This document shows positions 1 through 5,622 of a DNA stretch of 10,852 nt, one piece after another (positions within the stretch are counted from its first letter, which is position 1; each line of letters begins with the position of its first letter). Both the position numbers and the translations under genes were made by a program. Source of the DNA: Eubacteriales bacterium. GTDB lineage: Bacteria > Bacillota > Clostridia > Christensenellales > CAG-138. The notes under the pieces were generated by a model. It was not told the DNA's origin. It saw only the letters and a list, made by a program, of their open reading frames with translations, and did not search any database. The stretch covers positions 1 through 10,852 of the forward strand of contig JAQVRG010000025.1 in assembly GCA_028701165.1 (NCBI GenBank), given 5' to 3'.

Positions 1-32
1 CTGAGTGAAGCTTTTACCCTAATAAATCTACG

Positions 33-66
33 AGAAAAGGGCTTCCACTTTTCATCGTGGAAGCCC
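33..66 (-). terminator. Intrinsic terminator of the tRNA-Arg unit
   Basis: A perfect 10-bp inverted repeat (39-48 GGGCTTCCAC against 57-66 GTGGAAGCCC) encloses an 8-nt loop. Read on the minus strand, the stem is followed directly by TTTTCTC, the arrangement of a rho-independent terminator. No T-run follows it on the plus strand, so I assign it to leftward transcription. It lies 58 nt beyond the CCA end of tRNA-Arg and is the obvious end of that transcript. Confidence 0.82.
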
Positions 67-78
67 TCGAAAGGCTTG

Positions 79-112
79 GATTTACTGGCTTTGTAAGCAA
101 TAAATCTTTTTT
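79..112 (+). terminator. Possible weak rightward terminator
   Basis: GATTTA (79-84) can pair with TAAATC (101-106). Inside, GCTT (88-91) pairs with AAGC (95-98) around a TGT loop, with small internal mismatches between the two helices. Six T residues follow at 107-112. This would end a plus-strand transcript entering from left of the window. The stem is AT-rich and interrupted, so it may be chance. Confidence 0.4.
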
Positions 113-124
113 GCCTTTTGTTTT

Positions 125-201
125 TGGCGCGCCCTGAGGGATTCGAACCCCCGACCTTCTGGTCCGTAGCCAAACGCTCTATCCAGCTGAGCCAAGGGCG
201 C
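125..201 (-). tRNA. tRNA-Arg (anticodon ACG)
   Basis: This is a complete 77-nt cloverleaf read on the minus strand. The acceptor stem is GCGCCCT/AGGGCGC with discriminator G and an encoded CCA. The D arm is GCTC/GAGC. The anticodon stem TTTGG/CCAGA closes the loop CTACGGA, giving anticodon ACG, which reads CGU/CGC/CGA arginine codons after A34-to-inosine editing. The T arm is GGGGG/CCCTC with a canonical TTCGAAT loop. No clear promoter lies in the 52 nt directly upstream, so transcription probably starts at the consensus promoter at 331-359 and passes through the partial tRNA copy first. The hairpin at 33-66 ends the unit. Confidence 0.97.
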
Positions 202-293
202 ACGATGTTGGTTGATGCAATTTTCAATGTCCTGAGCCAGCCAGGAGTGTTTAGTCCGTAGCCAAACGCTCTATCCAGCTGAGCCAAGGGCGC
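162..293. repeat. 40-bp exact direct repeat (162-201 and 254-293)
   Basis: The two copies are 92 bp apart in phase and run in the same direction. The 52-bp spacer (202-253) has no reading frame and no recognisable element. The inner boundary falls at the tRNA anticodon arm, a common crossover site for tyrosine recombinases. Homologous recombination between the copies would remove 92 bp and restore a single tRNA directly behind its promoter. Confidence 0.85.
254..293 (-). pseudogene. Truncated duplicate of the tRNA-Arg 5' half
   Basis: These 40 nt are identical to 162-201, which is the tRNA-Arg 5' half from acceptor position 1 through the anticodon loop and the first 3' stem base. The identity stops there. 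The following CTAAA could still close the anticodon stem (TTTGG/CTAAA, one G-U pair), but there is no TTCGA T-loop and no matching 3' acceptor strand, so it cannot be a working tRNA. It lies between the promoter at 331-359 and the intact tRNA, 52 nt upstream of the latter, and should be co-transcribed. It may be an integration scar, the remnant of a deletion between tandem tRNA genes, or a partial duplication. Confidence 0.85.
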
Positions 294-298
294 CCACG

Positions 299-319
299 AA
301 AAAGAGAGAACGTCTCTTT
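299..319 (-). other. Leader hairpin with U-run before the tRNA unit
   Basis: AAAGAGA (301-307) and TCTCTTT (313-319) form a 7-bp inverted repeat with a 5-nt loop. On the minus strand the stem runs into five T residues. It lies just downstream of the tRNA promoter and just upstream of the tRNA half copy. It could be a weak terminator or attenuator, or a processing signal in the tRNA leader. The stem is AT-rich, so termination would be inefficient. Confidence 0.45.
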
Positions 320-330
320 AACGCTTGATG

Positions 331-359
331 ATTATAGCGCATCGGCGCAGGAATGTCAA
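331..359 (-). promoter_or_regulatory. Perfect sigma-70/sigma-A promoter for the tRNA unit
   Basis: On the minus strand TTGACA (354-359) is followed by a 17-bp spacer and TATAAT (331-336), a perfect match to consensus at ideal spacing. Transcription should start near 324 and proceed leftward through the hairpin, the tRNA half and tRNA-Arg. Such strength fits a stable-RNA gene. Confidence 0.88.
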
Positions 360-449
360 GGCGCGTACGCTTTTGAAAGTTAATTTCCTAATTCATTTGG
401 TTCAAAAAGCAGATCGCAGCTTGCCCTGGCAAACGAATGACCGGCATTT

Positions 450-1055
450 TTACGGGCGTATCTCGATACTTCCGCCGGTTTCAAGCGTCTTGCCCTCCAA
501 CAGCAGCAGCTTCTGCGCAAGCAGCCTTGCAAAGCCGCCGATGACGGCGGCGGAAATGATCAGGTCGTCCGTCTGCGCGGTGGCAAACGCGGATACGTCC
601 TCGTGGTGCAAAATAACCGCGCCGGCAAGCCGTACCTGCTCCGTAAAATAGCGCGAGGAAAGCTCGTGCCGTTCCCGGTAGGCGCGATAGACGCGTTCCA
701 CCTCGTCGCCGGGAATGCCCATGGGCAGTATCTTTTGAATCAGCGCGATACTTAGGCTCTGCTTGAGCGTAAGGATTACGATCAAATACGCGATATGCTC
801 GCGGTAGTATTTCTTTTTCCGCGGCTCCGGCATCACCTTGATGCGCACATAGTTGTTGATGGTCGCGGCGGTAATGAACTGTTCTTCCTTCAATTCGGGC
901 GGCAGATAATCAAGATACCGCTTGAGCAAAACGATGACCTGTTCCATATATAAGCCGAAATCCGGTATGTCTTCCCATGCGGGAAGCTTGAAATCGTTGA
1001 GATACTTCTCCCAGCGGCGCAGCTTGCCCGCCACCAGCGCGTTGTCGTATTGCAT
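450..1055 (-). CDS. DUF1836 domain protein (predicted DNA-binding)
   Basis: The 201-residue product matches what I know of the Firmicute DUF1836 family: a soluble, helical protein with a MerR-like winged-helix segment. Residues 58-90 carry the signature, EEQFITAATINNYVRIK followed by a basic KKKYY and a helix, and residues 90-115 give a hydrophobic helical core. There is no signal peptide or membrane segment. Its partner and target are unknown, and a transcriptional role is inferred from the fold. The ATG at 1055 directly abuts AAAGG with no usual spacer, so the start is uncertain. A GTG at codon 8 is possible but has no better site. The promoter at 1080-1108 predicts a leader of only about 20 nt. 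The gene diverges from the DegV gene, and mutual regulation from the shared spacer is possible. Confidence 0.82.
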   Translation of the reverse strand: MQYDNALVAGKLRRWEKYLNDFKLPAWEDIPDFGLYMEQVIVLLKRYLDYLPPELKEEQFITAATINNYVRIKVMPEPRKKKYYREHIAYLIVILTLKQSLSIALIQKILPMGIPGDEVERVYRAYRERHELSSRYFTEQVRLAGAVILHHEDVSAFATAQTDDLIISAAVIGGFARLLAQKLLLLEGKTLETGGSIEIRP

Positions 1056-1079
1056 CCTTTCACATCCCGTTTTCTTTTT

Positions 1080-1108
1080 ATTTTAGCACGATGTGTATAC
1101 CAACGCAA
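1080..1108 (-). promoter_or_regulatory. Promoter of the DUF1836 gene
   Basis: On the minus strand TTGCGT (1103-1108), 17 bp and TAAAAT (1080-1085) give a good -35/-10 pair about 25-50 nt upstream of the start codon. Confidence 0.6.
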
Positions 1109-1139
1109 GAACACGCTTGCTTTTCCTGTGTTGACATAA

Positions 1140-1148
1140 TGTTATAAT
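1140..1148 (+). promoter_or_regulatory. Extended -10 promoter of the degV-family gene
   Basis: TGTTATAAT is a perfect extended -10 element (TGn plus TATAAT), predicting a start near 1155 and a leader of about 40 nt. TTGCTT at 1117-1122 is a poorly spaced -35 candidate (20 bp). A perfect TTGACA at 1131-1136 is too close to serve this -10 and has only weak -10 partners further downstream. The surrounding 1130-1180 stretch is AT-rich. Confidence 0.55.
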
Positions 1149-1183
1149 CGTGTTAATTTAATATTGCATATTAGATATGTCAC

Positions 1184-1189
1184 AGGAGG
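1184..1189 (+). promoter_or_regulatory. Ribosome binding site deciding a TTG start
   Basis: AGGAGG, 6 nt before TTG at 1196, fixes this rare initiation codon. No ATG or GTG in frame has a comparable site. Confidence 0.85.
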
Positions 1190-1195
1190 CGCACA

Positions 1196-2080
1196 TTGAG
1201 CTATACCATTATTACCGATACGTCCGCGAACCTGCCCGAGGCTTTGCTGAAGCGGCATAAGGTCTGCGAGATTCCCTTTTCCTATTGCGAGGAGGGGGAA
1301 ATACATACCTGCATGGATATCGAAGCGTTTGACGGCGAGCGGTACTATAACGCCATCCGAAGCGGCGCACGGGTAAGCACCTCTCAGATCAATCCCGGGC
1401 AATATATGGAGTGTATGCGACCTTTGCTGGAAAAAGGAGAGGATATACTCTACGTCGGCATGTCCTCGGGCATCAGCGGCGCCTACGCGTCCGCGGAGCT
1501 GGCGGCGGCGGAGCTTCGGGAGGAATTCCCGCAGCGTGACATTCGCCTCATCGACACCTACAGCGCGTCGCTCGGGGAGGGGCTTCTCGTTTTGAAGGCC
1601 ATTGCGTGCAAAGCCGGCGGGATGGCGCTGGACGCGGCCGCCGCGCTTCTTCTATCGCTAAGGCATCGCGTCTGTCAGGTGTTTACCGTGGACGATCTGC
1701 TGCATCTTCGCAAAAGCGGCCGCATTTCCAACATCACGGCGGTCGCCGGCACGGTGCTCAACATCAAGCCGCTTTTAAAGGGCGACGAGCTTGGCCGGAT
1801 CGTCAACTTTGGCAAGGTGATCGGCCGCAGGCGCGCCGTGGAAACGCTCGCGGCAAAATATGACATGCTCGCGGAGGAGCCGGAGACGCAGACCGTAGGG
1901 ATCGCGCATGCCGATTGTCCACAGGAGGCGGCGCGCCTTGCGTCTTTGCTCATGAAGAACCGCCCGCCCAAAGAGATCGTAACCGTCTGCTACGAGCCCG
2001 TGACGGGCGCGCATGTGGGACCGGGCGCACTGGCGCTTTTCTTCTTGGGCGGCGCCGGCGTCCGCACGGCGCTGCGCTAA
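1196..2080 (+). CDS. DegV family fatty-acid-binding protein
   Basis: The 294-residue product has the full length and landmarks of the DegV/FakB family. These bind a fatty acid and present it to the kinase FakA for acyl-phosphate formation in phospholipid synthesis. Visible motifs are the N-terminal ITDTSANLP (residues 6-14), STSQ at 61-64 (the carboxylate-binding Ser/Thr segment), MSSGISGAY around 89-97, LRKSGRIS near 171-178 and the C-terminal HVGPGALALFF near 272-282. There is no signal peptide, so it acts in the cytoplasm. Translation starts at TTG behind a strong AGGAGG. The gene is monocistronic, diverging from the DUF1836 gene and ending at a hairpin (2088-2111). No FakA gene is in view, so I keep the family name only. 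Confidence 0.93.
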   Translation: MSYTIITDTSANLPEALLKRHKVCEIPFSYCEEGEIHTCMDIEAFDGERYYNAIRSGARVSTSQINPGQYMECMRPLLEKGEDILYVGMSSGISGAYASAELAAAELREEFPQRDIRLIDTYSASLGEGLLVLKAIACKAGGMALDAAAALLLSLRHRVCQVFTVDDLLHLRKSGRISNITAVAGTVLNIKPLLKGDELGRIVNFGKVIGRRRAVETLAAKYDMLAEEPETQTVGIAHADCPQEAARLASLLMKNRPPKEIVTVCYEPVTGAHVGPGALALFFLGGAGVRTALR

Positions 2081-2087
2081 AGCGATT

Positions 2088-2111
2088 GCGCCGAACAGAC
2101 GGCGCTTTATT
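2088..2111 (+). terminator. Terminator after the degV-family gene
   Basis: GCGCCG (2088-2093), loop AACAGA and CGGCGC (2100-2105) form a perfect 6-bp GC stem followed by TTTATT. A longer alternative pairing, TAAAGCG (2078-2084) with CGCTTTA (2103-2109), could serve the opposite strand. The tail overlaps the stop codon of the leftward gene ending at 2107. Confidence 0.7.
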
Positions 2112-2316
2112 GGGGATCCGTCTTCTCAAACGTTACCGTTTGCGCCTTCATGCTGATTTTGCCGACCCGCCAGCCGTATGCCGTCAGTTCTTTTTTATAA
2201 TTCAAGAAGGAATGATCGAGCGGCACGCCGATCGCCGCGATTTCATCGAATGTCAGCATGAAGCCGTCCCTGCCGTTTTCCCGTATATACGCCCACAGCG
2301 GATCGTATTTGCTCAT
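2107..2316 (-). CDS. Small conserved hypothetical protein (69 aa)
   Basis: The product is a soluble 69-residue protein with no signal peptide, transmembrane helix or cysteine. It has the look of a short domain I recall from Firmicute genomes: an N-terminal DPLWAYIREN helix, then LTFDEIAAIGVPLDHSFLNY (about 22-41) and a basic helix-strand end, KKELTAYGWRVGKI. I do not assert a family name or a function. AAGGAG lies 13 nt before the ATG, longer than usual, so translation may be weak or coupled. It is the last gene of the leftward unit, 66 nt after the macro-domain gene. Its stop codon lies inside the degV terminator. The composition supports a real gene rather than a shadow of anything on the other strand. 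Confidence 0.72.
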   Translation of the reverse strand: MSKYDPLWAYIRENGRDGFMLTFDEIAAIGVPLDHSFLNYKKELTAYGWRVGKISMKAQTVTFEKTDPQ

Positions 2317-2382
2317 ATCTACACCGTCGCTCCTTCCCTTTCCGGCATGCTTTTACATCGCAATAACGCCAAAGACGGCGCG

Positions 2383-2961
2383 CTACTCCGGCTGAAGCTG
2401 CTGCTGTAAGGCTCTCTCGTAGGCCGCCTTGGTTCGCTCGTCGAAGGCGGCGACGGTCACGGACAGTCCGCATTGCGGATTGCGCCTAAAGAACGCCGCG
2501 ACCGTTTCCATGGCGATAGACGCCGCAAGCTCCACAGGGAAGCCGAAAACGCCCGTCGAGATGGAAGGGAAAGCAACGCTGTGCGCACCGTTCGCCACAC
2601 ATAAGGCAAGGGCGTTTTGCCAGCAGTCGGCAAGACTCTCCGCTTCGCCGCTGCCGCCGCCTCGCCATACGGGCCCCACGGTATGGATCACGCCCCTGCA
2701 CGGCAGATCGTACGCGCCCGTAAGCTTCGCTTCGCCCGTTTTACACCCGTGCAGCGTTCTGCATTCCTCCAAAAGCTTAGGGCCCGCCGCGCGGTGGATC
2801 GCGCCGTCCACGCCGCCCCCGCCCAAAAGGGTATTGTTTGCGGCGTTTACGATCATATCCACGTTCAGCTTTGTGATGTCCGCCTTGATGACACTCACGT
2901 CGAAATCTTGCGTCGCAGCGCCGTTTGGAGGCCGCATGTCCCCCGCGTTCGTTTGTTCCAT
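2383..2961 (-). CDS. Macro-domain protein, likely O-acetyl-ADP-ribose/ADP-ribosyl hydrolase
   Basis: This is a MacroD/YmdB-type macro domain, a family that binds ADP-ribose and removes acetyl or ADP-ribosyl groups. In the 192-residue form, KADIT (27-31) contacts adenine through Asp29, NAAN (39-42) includes the catalytic-loop Asn, GGGGVDGAIHRAAG (47-60) is the distal-ribose loop, and SISTGVFGFP (133-142) binds the diphosphate. All key residues are present, so hydrolase activity is expected. The start is ambiguous. ATG 2997 overlaps the upstream stop as ATGA, but its SD-like AAGG is only 1 nt away and it adds 12 basic residues outside the fold. ATG 2961 has AAAGGCAGG at workable spacing and I prefer it. 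The gene is second in the unit behind the serine hydrolase. Confidence 0.93.
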   Translation of the reverse strand: MEQTNAGDMRPPNGAATQDFDVSVIKADITKLNVDMIVNAANNTLLGGGGVDGAIHRAAGPKLLEECRTLHGCKTGEAKLTGAYDLPCRGVIHTVGPVWRGGGSGEAESLADCWQNALALCVANGAHSVAFPSISTGVFGFPVELAASIAMETVAAFFRRNPQCGLSVTVAAFDERTKAAYERALQQQLQPE

Positions 2962-2993
2962 ACTACGCCTGCCTTTCTGCGTCCCCCGTTTTA

Positions 2994-3989
2994 TCATGCC
3001 TTCGCTTCAAGAAGCGGCTCGATATAGGCTTGAATGAACTGCACCCGGTCGAAGATGTTCGGCTTGAAGGTCGCGCTCACCGCGACGACCGTTCCCTGCT
3101 CGGGATTGATATAGATCGCGTTGCCGCTGTTGCCAAGCGCCGCGTAGGCGCGGTTATGGACGTCCGGCGTCCACCAGAGATAGCCGTAGCCCATTTCGGC
3201 AAAGGTTTTGTCGCATTGCAGCCGCGGCTTTGTGCTTTCCGCTATCCATTCCGCGGAAAGCAGCCGTTTTTCGCCATACATGCCGCCGTCAAGGCAAAGC
3301 TGTCCAAGCTTCGCCATGTCGCGCGCGGACATGCAAAGCCCGTATCCGGCCGCGCCAACGCCCTGCGGATCGCAGAACCATATGTTCGCCTTGGGTTCCT
3401 TGGATAGAATAAACGCCTTATGCTCCTCCGCCGTACGCGCCTCGTAATTGCGATACGGCGCGATGCCAAGCGGGCCAAACAGATATCGATTCGCAAAATC
3501 CACCGTGCTCATGCCGCTCGTTTTCGTAATCACGCCGGTAAGGATATGGATGCCGAGCGTGGAATAGCGGAACGCGCCCGTAAGCCCGGCCTTGCCGCCC
3601 AACAGATCGAGCGCTGCAATCGTCCAGTCGGGACTTGTGCATACCTTCGTCCACGGCTCGGAACGATACTTATACGGCGCCGTCATCGTAAGAAGATGCC
3701 GCAGCGTCACCTTTTGTATCGTCTTTTCGCCGCGCTTTAGGGTATAGTCCGGGAAAAAGTCCAGCACGGGCTGATCGACGCTTTGGATCATGCCCCGATC
3801 CAGCGCGACGCCAAGCAGCAGCGATACGACGCTCTTTGTTACGGACATCACATGCAGCGTATCCGCCGGCACGAAGCCGTTCCAGCAGTCGCTATAGACC
3901 GTCTTCCCGTTTTTGTTCGCCGTGATCTGGCAAATGTTCGGCTGCTGCGCCGCGATATAGTCGTGCAGCGCGCCTTCGTTCCTTTCCAT
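2994..3989 (-). CDS. Serine hydrolase, beta-lactamase/PBP4* family (class C-like)
   Basis: The 331-residue product has the class C beta-lactamase/esterase fold. The nucleophile motif is S49-V-T-K52, with the supporting LRHLLTMT near 96-103. Tyr142 sits in YST, where class C enzymes have YxN, so Asn is replaced by Thr. YGYLWW lies in the second half, and GNSG stands where KTG or HxG usually lies. There is no signal peptide or lipobox, so it appears cytoplasmic. That argues against antibiotic defence and for an esterase or amidase with an unknown small substrate; its substrate cannot be read from sequence. AAGGA lies 12 nt before ATG 3989, and a strong promoter lies at 4044-4072. It leads the operon, and its TGA overlaps a possible ATG of the macro-domain gene. 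Confidence 0.9.
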   Translation of the reverse strand: MERNEGALHDYIAAQQPNICQITANKNGKTVYSDCWNGFVPADTLHVMSVTKSVVSLLLGVALDRGMIQSVDQPVLDFFPDYTLKRGEKTIQKVTLRHLLTMTAPYKYRSEPWTKVCTSPDWTIAALDLLGGKAGLTGAFRYSTLGIHILTGVITKTSGMSTVDFANRYLFGPLGIAPYRNYEARTAEEHKAFILSKEPKANIWFCDPQGVGAAGYGLCMSARDMAKLGQLCLDGGMYGEKRLLSAEWIAESTKPRLQCDKTFAEMGYGYLWWTPDVHNRAYAALGNSGNAIYINPEQGTVVAVSATFKPNIFDRVQFIQAYIEPLLEAKA

Positions 3990-4043
3990 TTGTAACGCCC
4001 GTCCTTCCTGTACGTCGATGATCGTACATCCACACTTTTATAT

Positions 4044-4072
4044 ATTATAGCAAAGCAGCGGCCCTTTCTCAA
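4044..4072 (-). promoter_or_regulatory. Promoter of the serine hydrolase/macro-domain operon
   Basis: On the minus strand TTGAGA (4067-4072), a 17-bp spacer and a perfect TATAAT (4044-4049) form a strong sigma-A promoter. Start is predicted near 4037, giving a leader of about 48 nt. Confidence 0.78.
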
Positions 4073-4166
4073 CATCGTATTCCCACGCGCGAGTTGTCCC
4101 TATACTTTACGCTTCCTTATATATGTATTGGCAGCGTTTCGGCGGTTTCATGCCTGCTATGCGCAA

Positions 4167-4195
4167 GTGACCGGCATGCGGCAGTATGTTATAAT
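4167..4195 (+). promoter_or_regulatory. Extended -10 promoter of the Cys-tailed GNAT gene
   Basis: GTGACC (4167-4172), a 17-bp spacer and TATAAT (4190-4195) preceded by TGT make an extended -10 promoter. The predicted start near 4202 lies inside the longest open frame, which supports the internal ATG at 4233 as the real start. Confidence 0.68.
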
Positions 4196-4232
4196 GAATC
4201 GATCTATACAAGATGCGGAAAGGAAGACCGGT

Positions 4233-4811
4233 ATGGAGATTCGAACGCTTGCAAAGAAAGAATACGCGGCGGGACTAACGCTTGCGTGGACGGTATTTCA
4301 GCAATACGAAGCGCCGGAGTATTGCGAGCAGGGCGTGCAGTCCTTTTACGCCGCGATACACGATCCCGTTTTCACGGATGCGCTCACCATGTACGGCGCG
4401 TTTGCGGACGGACAGCTGATCGGCATGCTCGCAACGCGCGGCGGCGGCGAACATATCGCGCTGTTTTTCGTGGAAGGCGCATTCCACAGGCAAGGCGTAG
4501 GCAAGCGTTTGTTCGCGCGCGCCTGCGCGGACAATGTCTCCGGCAGCCTAACGGTGAACGCTTCGCCCTACGCCGTAGAGGTCTACCATCGCCTCGGCTT
4601 TCGGGATACGGCGGCGGAGCAGCTCACGGACGGTATCCGTTATACGCCCATGACCTGCCGCTTGAAAAACCCCGATTGCCCCTGCAAGCGCACGCGCTGT
4701 TCGCGCCACGGCGACTGCGCGGCCTGCCGTGCGCACCATAAGGACGAGAAACAGCAGGCCGTTTTTTGCGAACGCCCGCCCAAACGGGAGAAACGCGGAC
4801 GGGAACGGTGA
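4233..4811 (+). CDS. GNAT acetyltransferase with C-terminal Cys/His-rich tail
   Basis: The 192-residue product has a GNAT fold at residues 1-143. The acetyl-CoA motif A is R86-Q-G-V-G-K91 after the strand ALFFVEG, and motif B is SPYAVEVYHRLGF (111-123). The acceptor substrate is unknown. Residues 146-179 form a separate tail with C149-P-C151, C156, H159-G, C162-x-x-C165 and H168-H169, then C179, which looks like a small metal-binding or knuckle module. I recall similar CPC...HG.C..C..H segments, free-standing or fused, in Clostridia. The last dozen residues are strongly basic. ATG 4233 is chosen over the upstream ATG at 4128 because of AGGA at 4221-4224 and the promoter at 4167-4195. The gene ends 3 nt before the convergent regulator gene. 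Confidence 0.88.
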   Translation: MEIRTLAKKEYAAGLTLAWTVFQQYEAPEYCEQGVQSFYAAIHDPVFTDALTMYGAFADGQLIGMLATRGGGEHIALFFVEGAFHRQGVGKRLFARACADNVSGSLTVNASPYAVEVYHRLGFRDTAAEQLTDGIRYTPMTCRLKNPDCPCKRTRCSRHGDCAACRAHHKDEKQQAVFCERPPKREKRGRER

Positions 4812-4814
4812 GGC

Positions 4815-5030
4815 TCAAAGCTCGCGCGCATCATATTCCAATAGATCGCCCGGCTGGCAGGCAAGCGCCTCGCAGATGGCGCAAAGGGTAGAGAAACGTA
4901 TCGCGCTGATCTTGCCGGTCTTGATCTTCGACAGATTGACGTTCGCTATGCCGACACGCTCCGCAAGCGCATTCAAGGACATCTTCCGATCCGCCATCAC
5001 GCGATCCAAACGCAAAATGATCTGTCCCAT
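4815..5030 (-). CDS. Cro/CI-type HTH regulator (YozG-like)
   Basis: The 71-residue product is a single HTH_XRE/HTH_26 domain of the YozG (COG3655) kind. MSLNALAERVGIANVNLSKI (17-36) holds the helix-turn-helix, and FSTLCAICEALACQPGDLLEY (46-66) is the typical third-helix and C-terminal segment. It should bind DNA as a dimer. Start choice: GGGAGG lies directly against one ATG (5036) but 6 nt from the next (5030), so ATG 5030 is used. The SD overlaps the TAG stop of the upstream DUF2975 gene, so translation is coupled. Known DUF2975/YozG pairs suggest this regulator controls, or is controlled by, the membrane protein. The 5657-5677 palindrome is a candidate site for autoregulation (inference). 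Confidence 0.92.
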   Translation of the reverse strand: MGQIILRLDRVMADRKMSLNALAERVGIANVNLSKIKTGKISAIRFSTLCAICEALACQPGDLLEYDAREL

Positions 5031-5041
5031 CGTCATCCTCC

Positions 5042-5590
5042 CTACAGCGTTTCGTCGTTGAGCCGCTGCAACTCGCTGCCGTATTGAAAAATGTAGGAAA
5101 GGCACAGGAAAATTACCGCCACAACAGCCAGCGTGCCGTTTACGCCGTGTTCCACCACTTCGGGATGCAGGAGCGCATCGACCAACGTACGGAAAATCAC
5201 GGGAACGGCGATCGCGTCGATGAGCATAAGGATGGAAATCGTTTTGATCCTTTTTGCATATATGGCTTCAAACGGCGCGCCGCTTAGGCTGATATCATGA
5301 AAGATACGGTTTGTAAGCAGCAGAATCGAGATGAGCACACAGCTATCGGCAAGCGTGTAGATGCACCAGGAATACATGTGCGCACGCGAACGAAAGCTCA
5401 TGTTGAAAAGCGGCGACGCAAGGCTAACGCGATCGTTGAGCTGATACGTCGCCGCCGCGGGATACACAAGCGACCAGATGATACCCACGGCGATCATGCA
5501 CGCGCACACCGTCATAGCGATATAGAAAATTTTCGTTGCGATATCCACAGCTTTCGCCGATTTCTTGATTTTTTCTTCCATCGTGTTCAT
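5042..5590 (-). CDS. DUF2975 family membrane protein
   Basis: The 182-residue product has four predicted transmembrane helices at about 21-43, 73-93, 116-138 and 152-170. It carries the family hallmarks: a PFEAIYAKRIKTIS segment before helix 3 and the C-terminal GSELQRLNDETL. The function of DUF2975 proteins is unknown. They are nearly always paired with a YozG-like HTH protein, as here, which suggests a membrane sensor or regulated membrane factor. ATG 5590 is preferred over upstream codons in the same frame because AGAGG lies 7 nt before it and the -10 at 5623-5628 lies upstream. It is the first gene of a two-gene operon, and the regulator follows after 11 nt. Confidence 0.92.
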   Translation of the reverse strand: MNTMEEKIKKSAKAVDIATKIFYIAMTVCACMIAVGIIWSLVYPAAATYQLNDRVSLASPLFNMSFRSRAHMYSWCIYTLADSCVLISILLLTNRIFHDISLSGAPFEAIYAKRIKTISILMLIDAIAVPVIFRTLVDALLHPEVVEHGVNGTLAVVAVIFLCLSYIFQYGSELQRLNDETL

Positions 5591-5622
5591 TAGAATACCT
5601 CTTTCTTTCGTTTCTGCGGTGC

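Larger units (their letters stand above)
294..449. other. Spacer between the tRNA unit and the DUF1836 gene
   Basis: Apart from the tRNA promoter and leader hairpin, I see no gene in this stretch. Reading frames through it have no ribosome binding site. No clear intrinsic terminator follows the DUF1836 stop codon at 450, so leftward read-through into the tRNA unit is possible. Confidence 0.5.

Noticed and set aside
254..293. A second functional tRNA-Arg
   Set aside because: The anticodon stem could close, but there is no T-loop consensus and no 3' acceptor strand within reach.
162..293. CRISPR-like repeat
   Set aside because: There are only two copies, and the repeat is plainly tRNA sequence.
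325..651. Plus-strand frame of 108 codons over the DUF1836 end
   Set aside because: It has no ribosome binding site, overlaps the tRNA promoter and the DUF1836 gene antisense, and has serine-rich shadow composition.
2429..3037. Plus-strand frame of 202 codons opposite the macro-domain gene
   Set aside because: It lies fully antisense to an intact conserved gene with all motifs. Its length comes from high GC and the opposing codon pattern.
2994..3989. Antibiotic-resistance beta-lactamase
   Set aside because: There is no signal peptide, the YxN Asn is replaced by Thr and KTG is not canonical. The family is mostly esterases and peptidases.
4128..4232. N-terminal extension of the Cys-tailed GNAT
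   Set aside because: These 35 codons precede the predicted transcription start or SD and show no conserved feature. ATG 4233 has AGGA at good spacing.
4094..4741. Plus-strand frame of 215 codons overlapping the GNAT gene
   Set aside because: It is out of frame with the GNAT motifs, very arginine-rich in the way of GC shadows, and has no SD.
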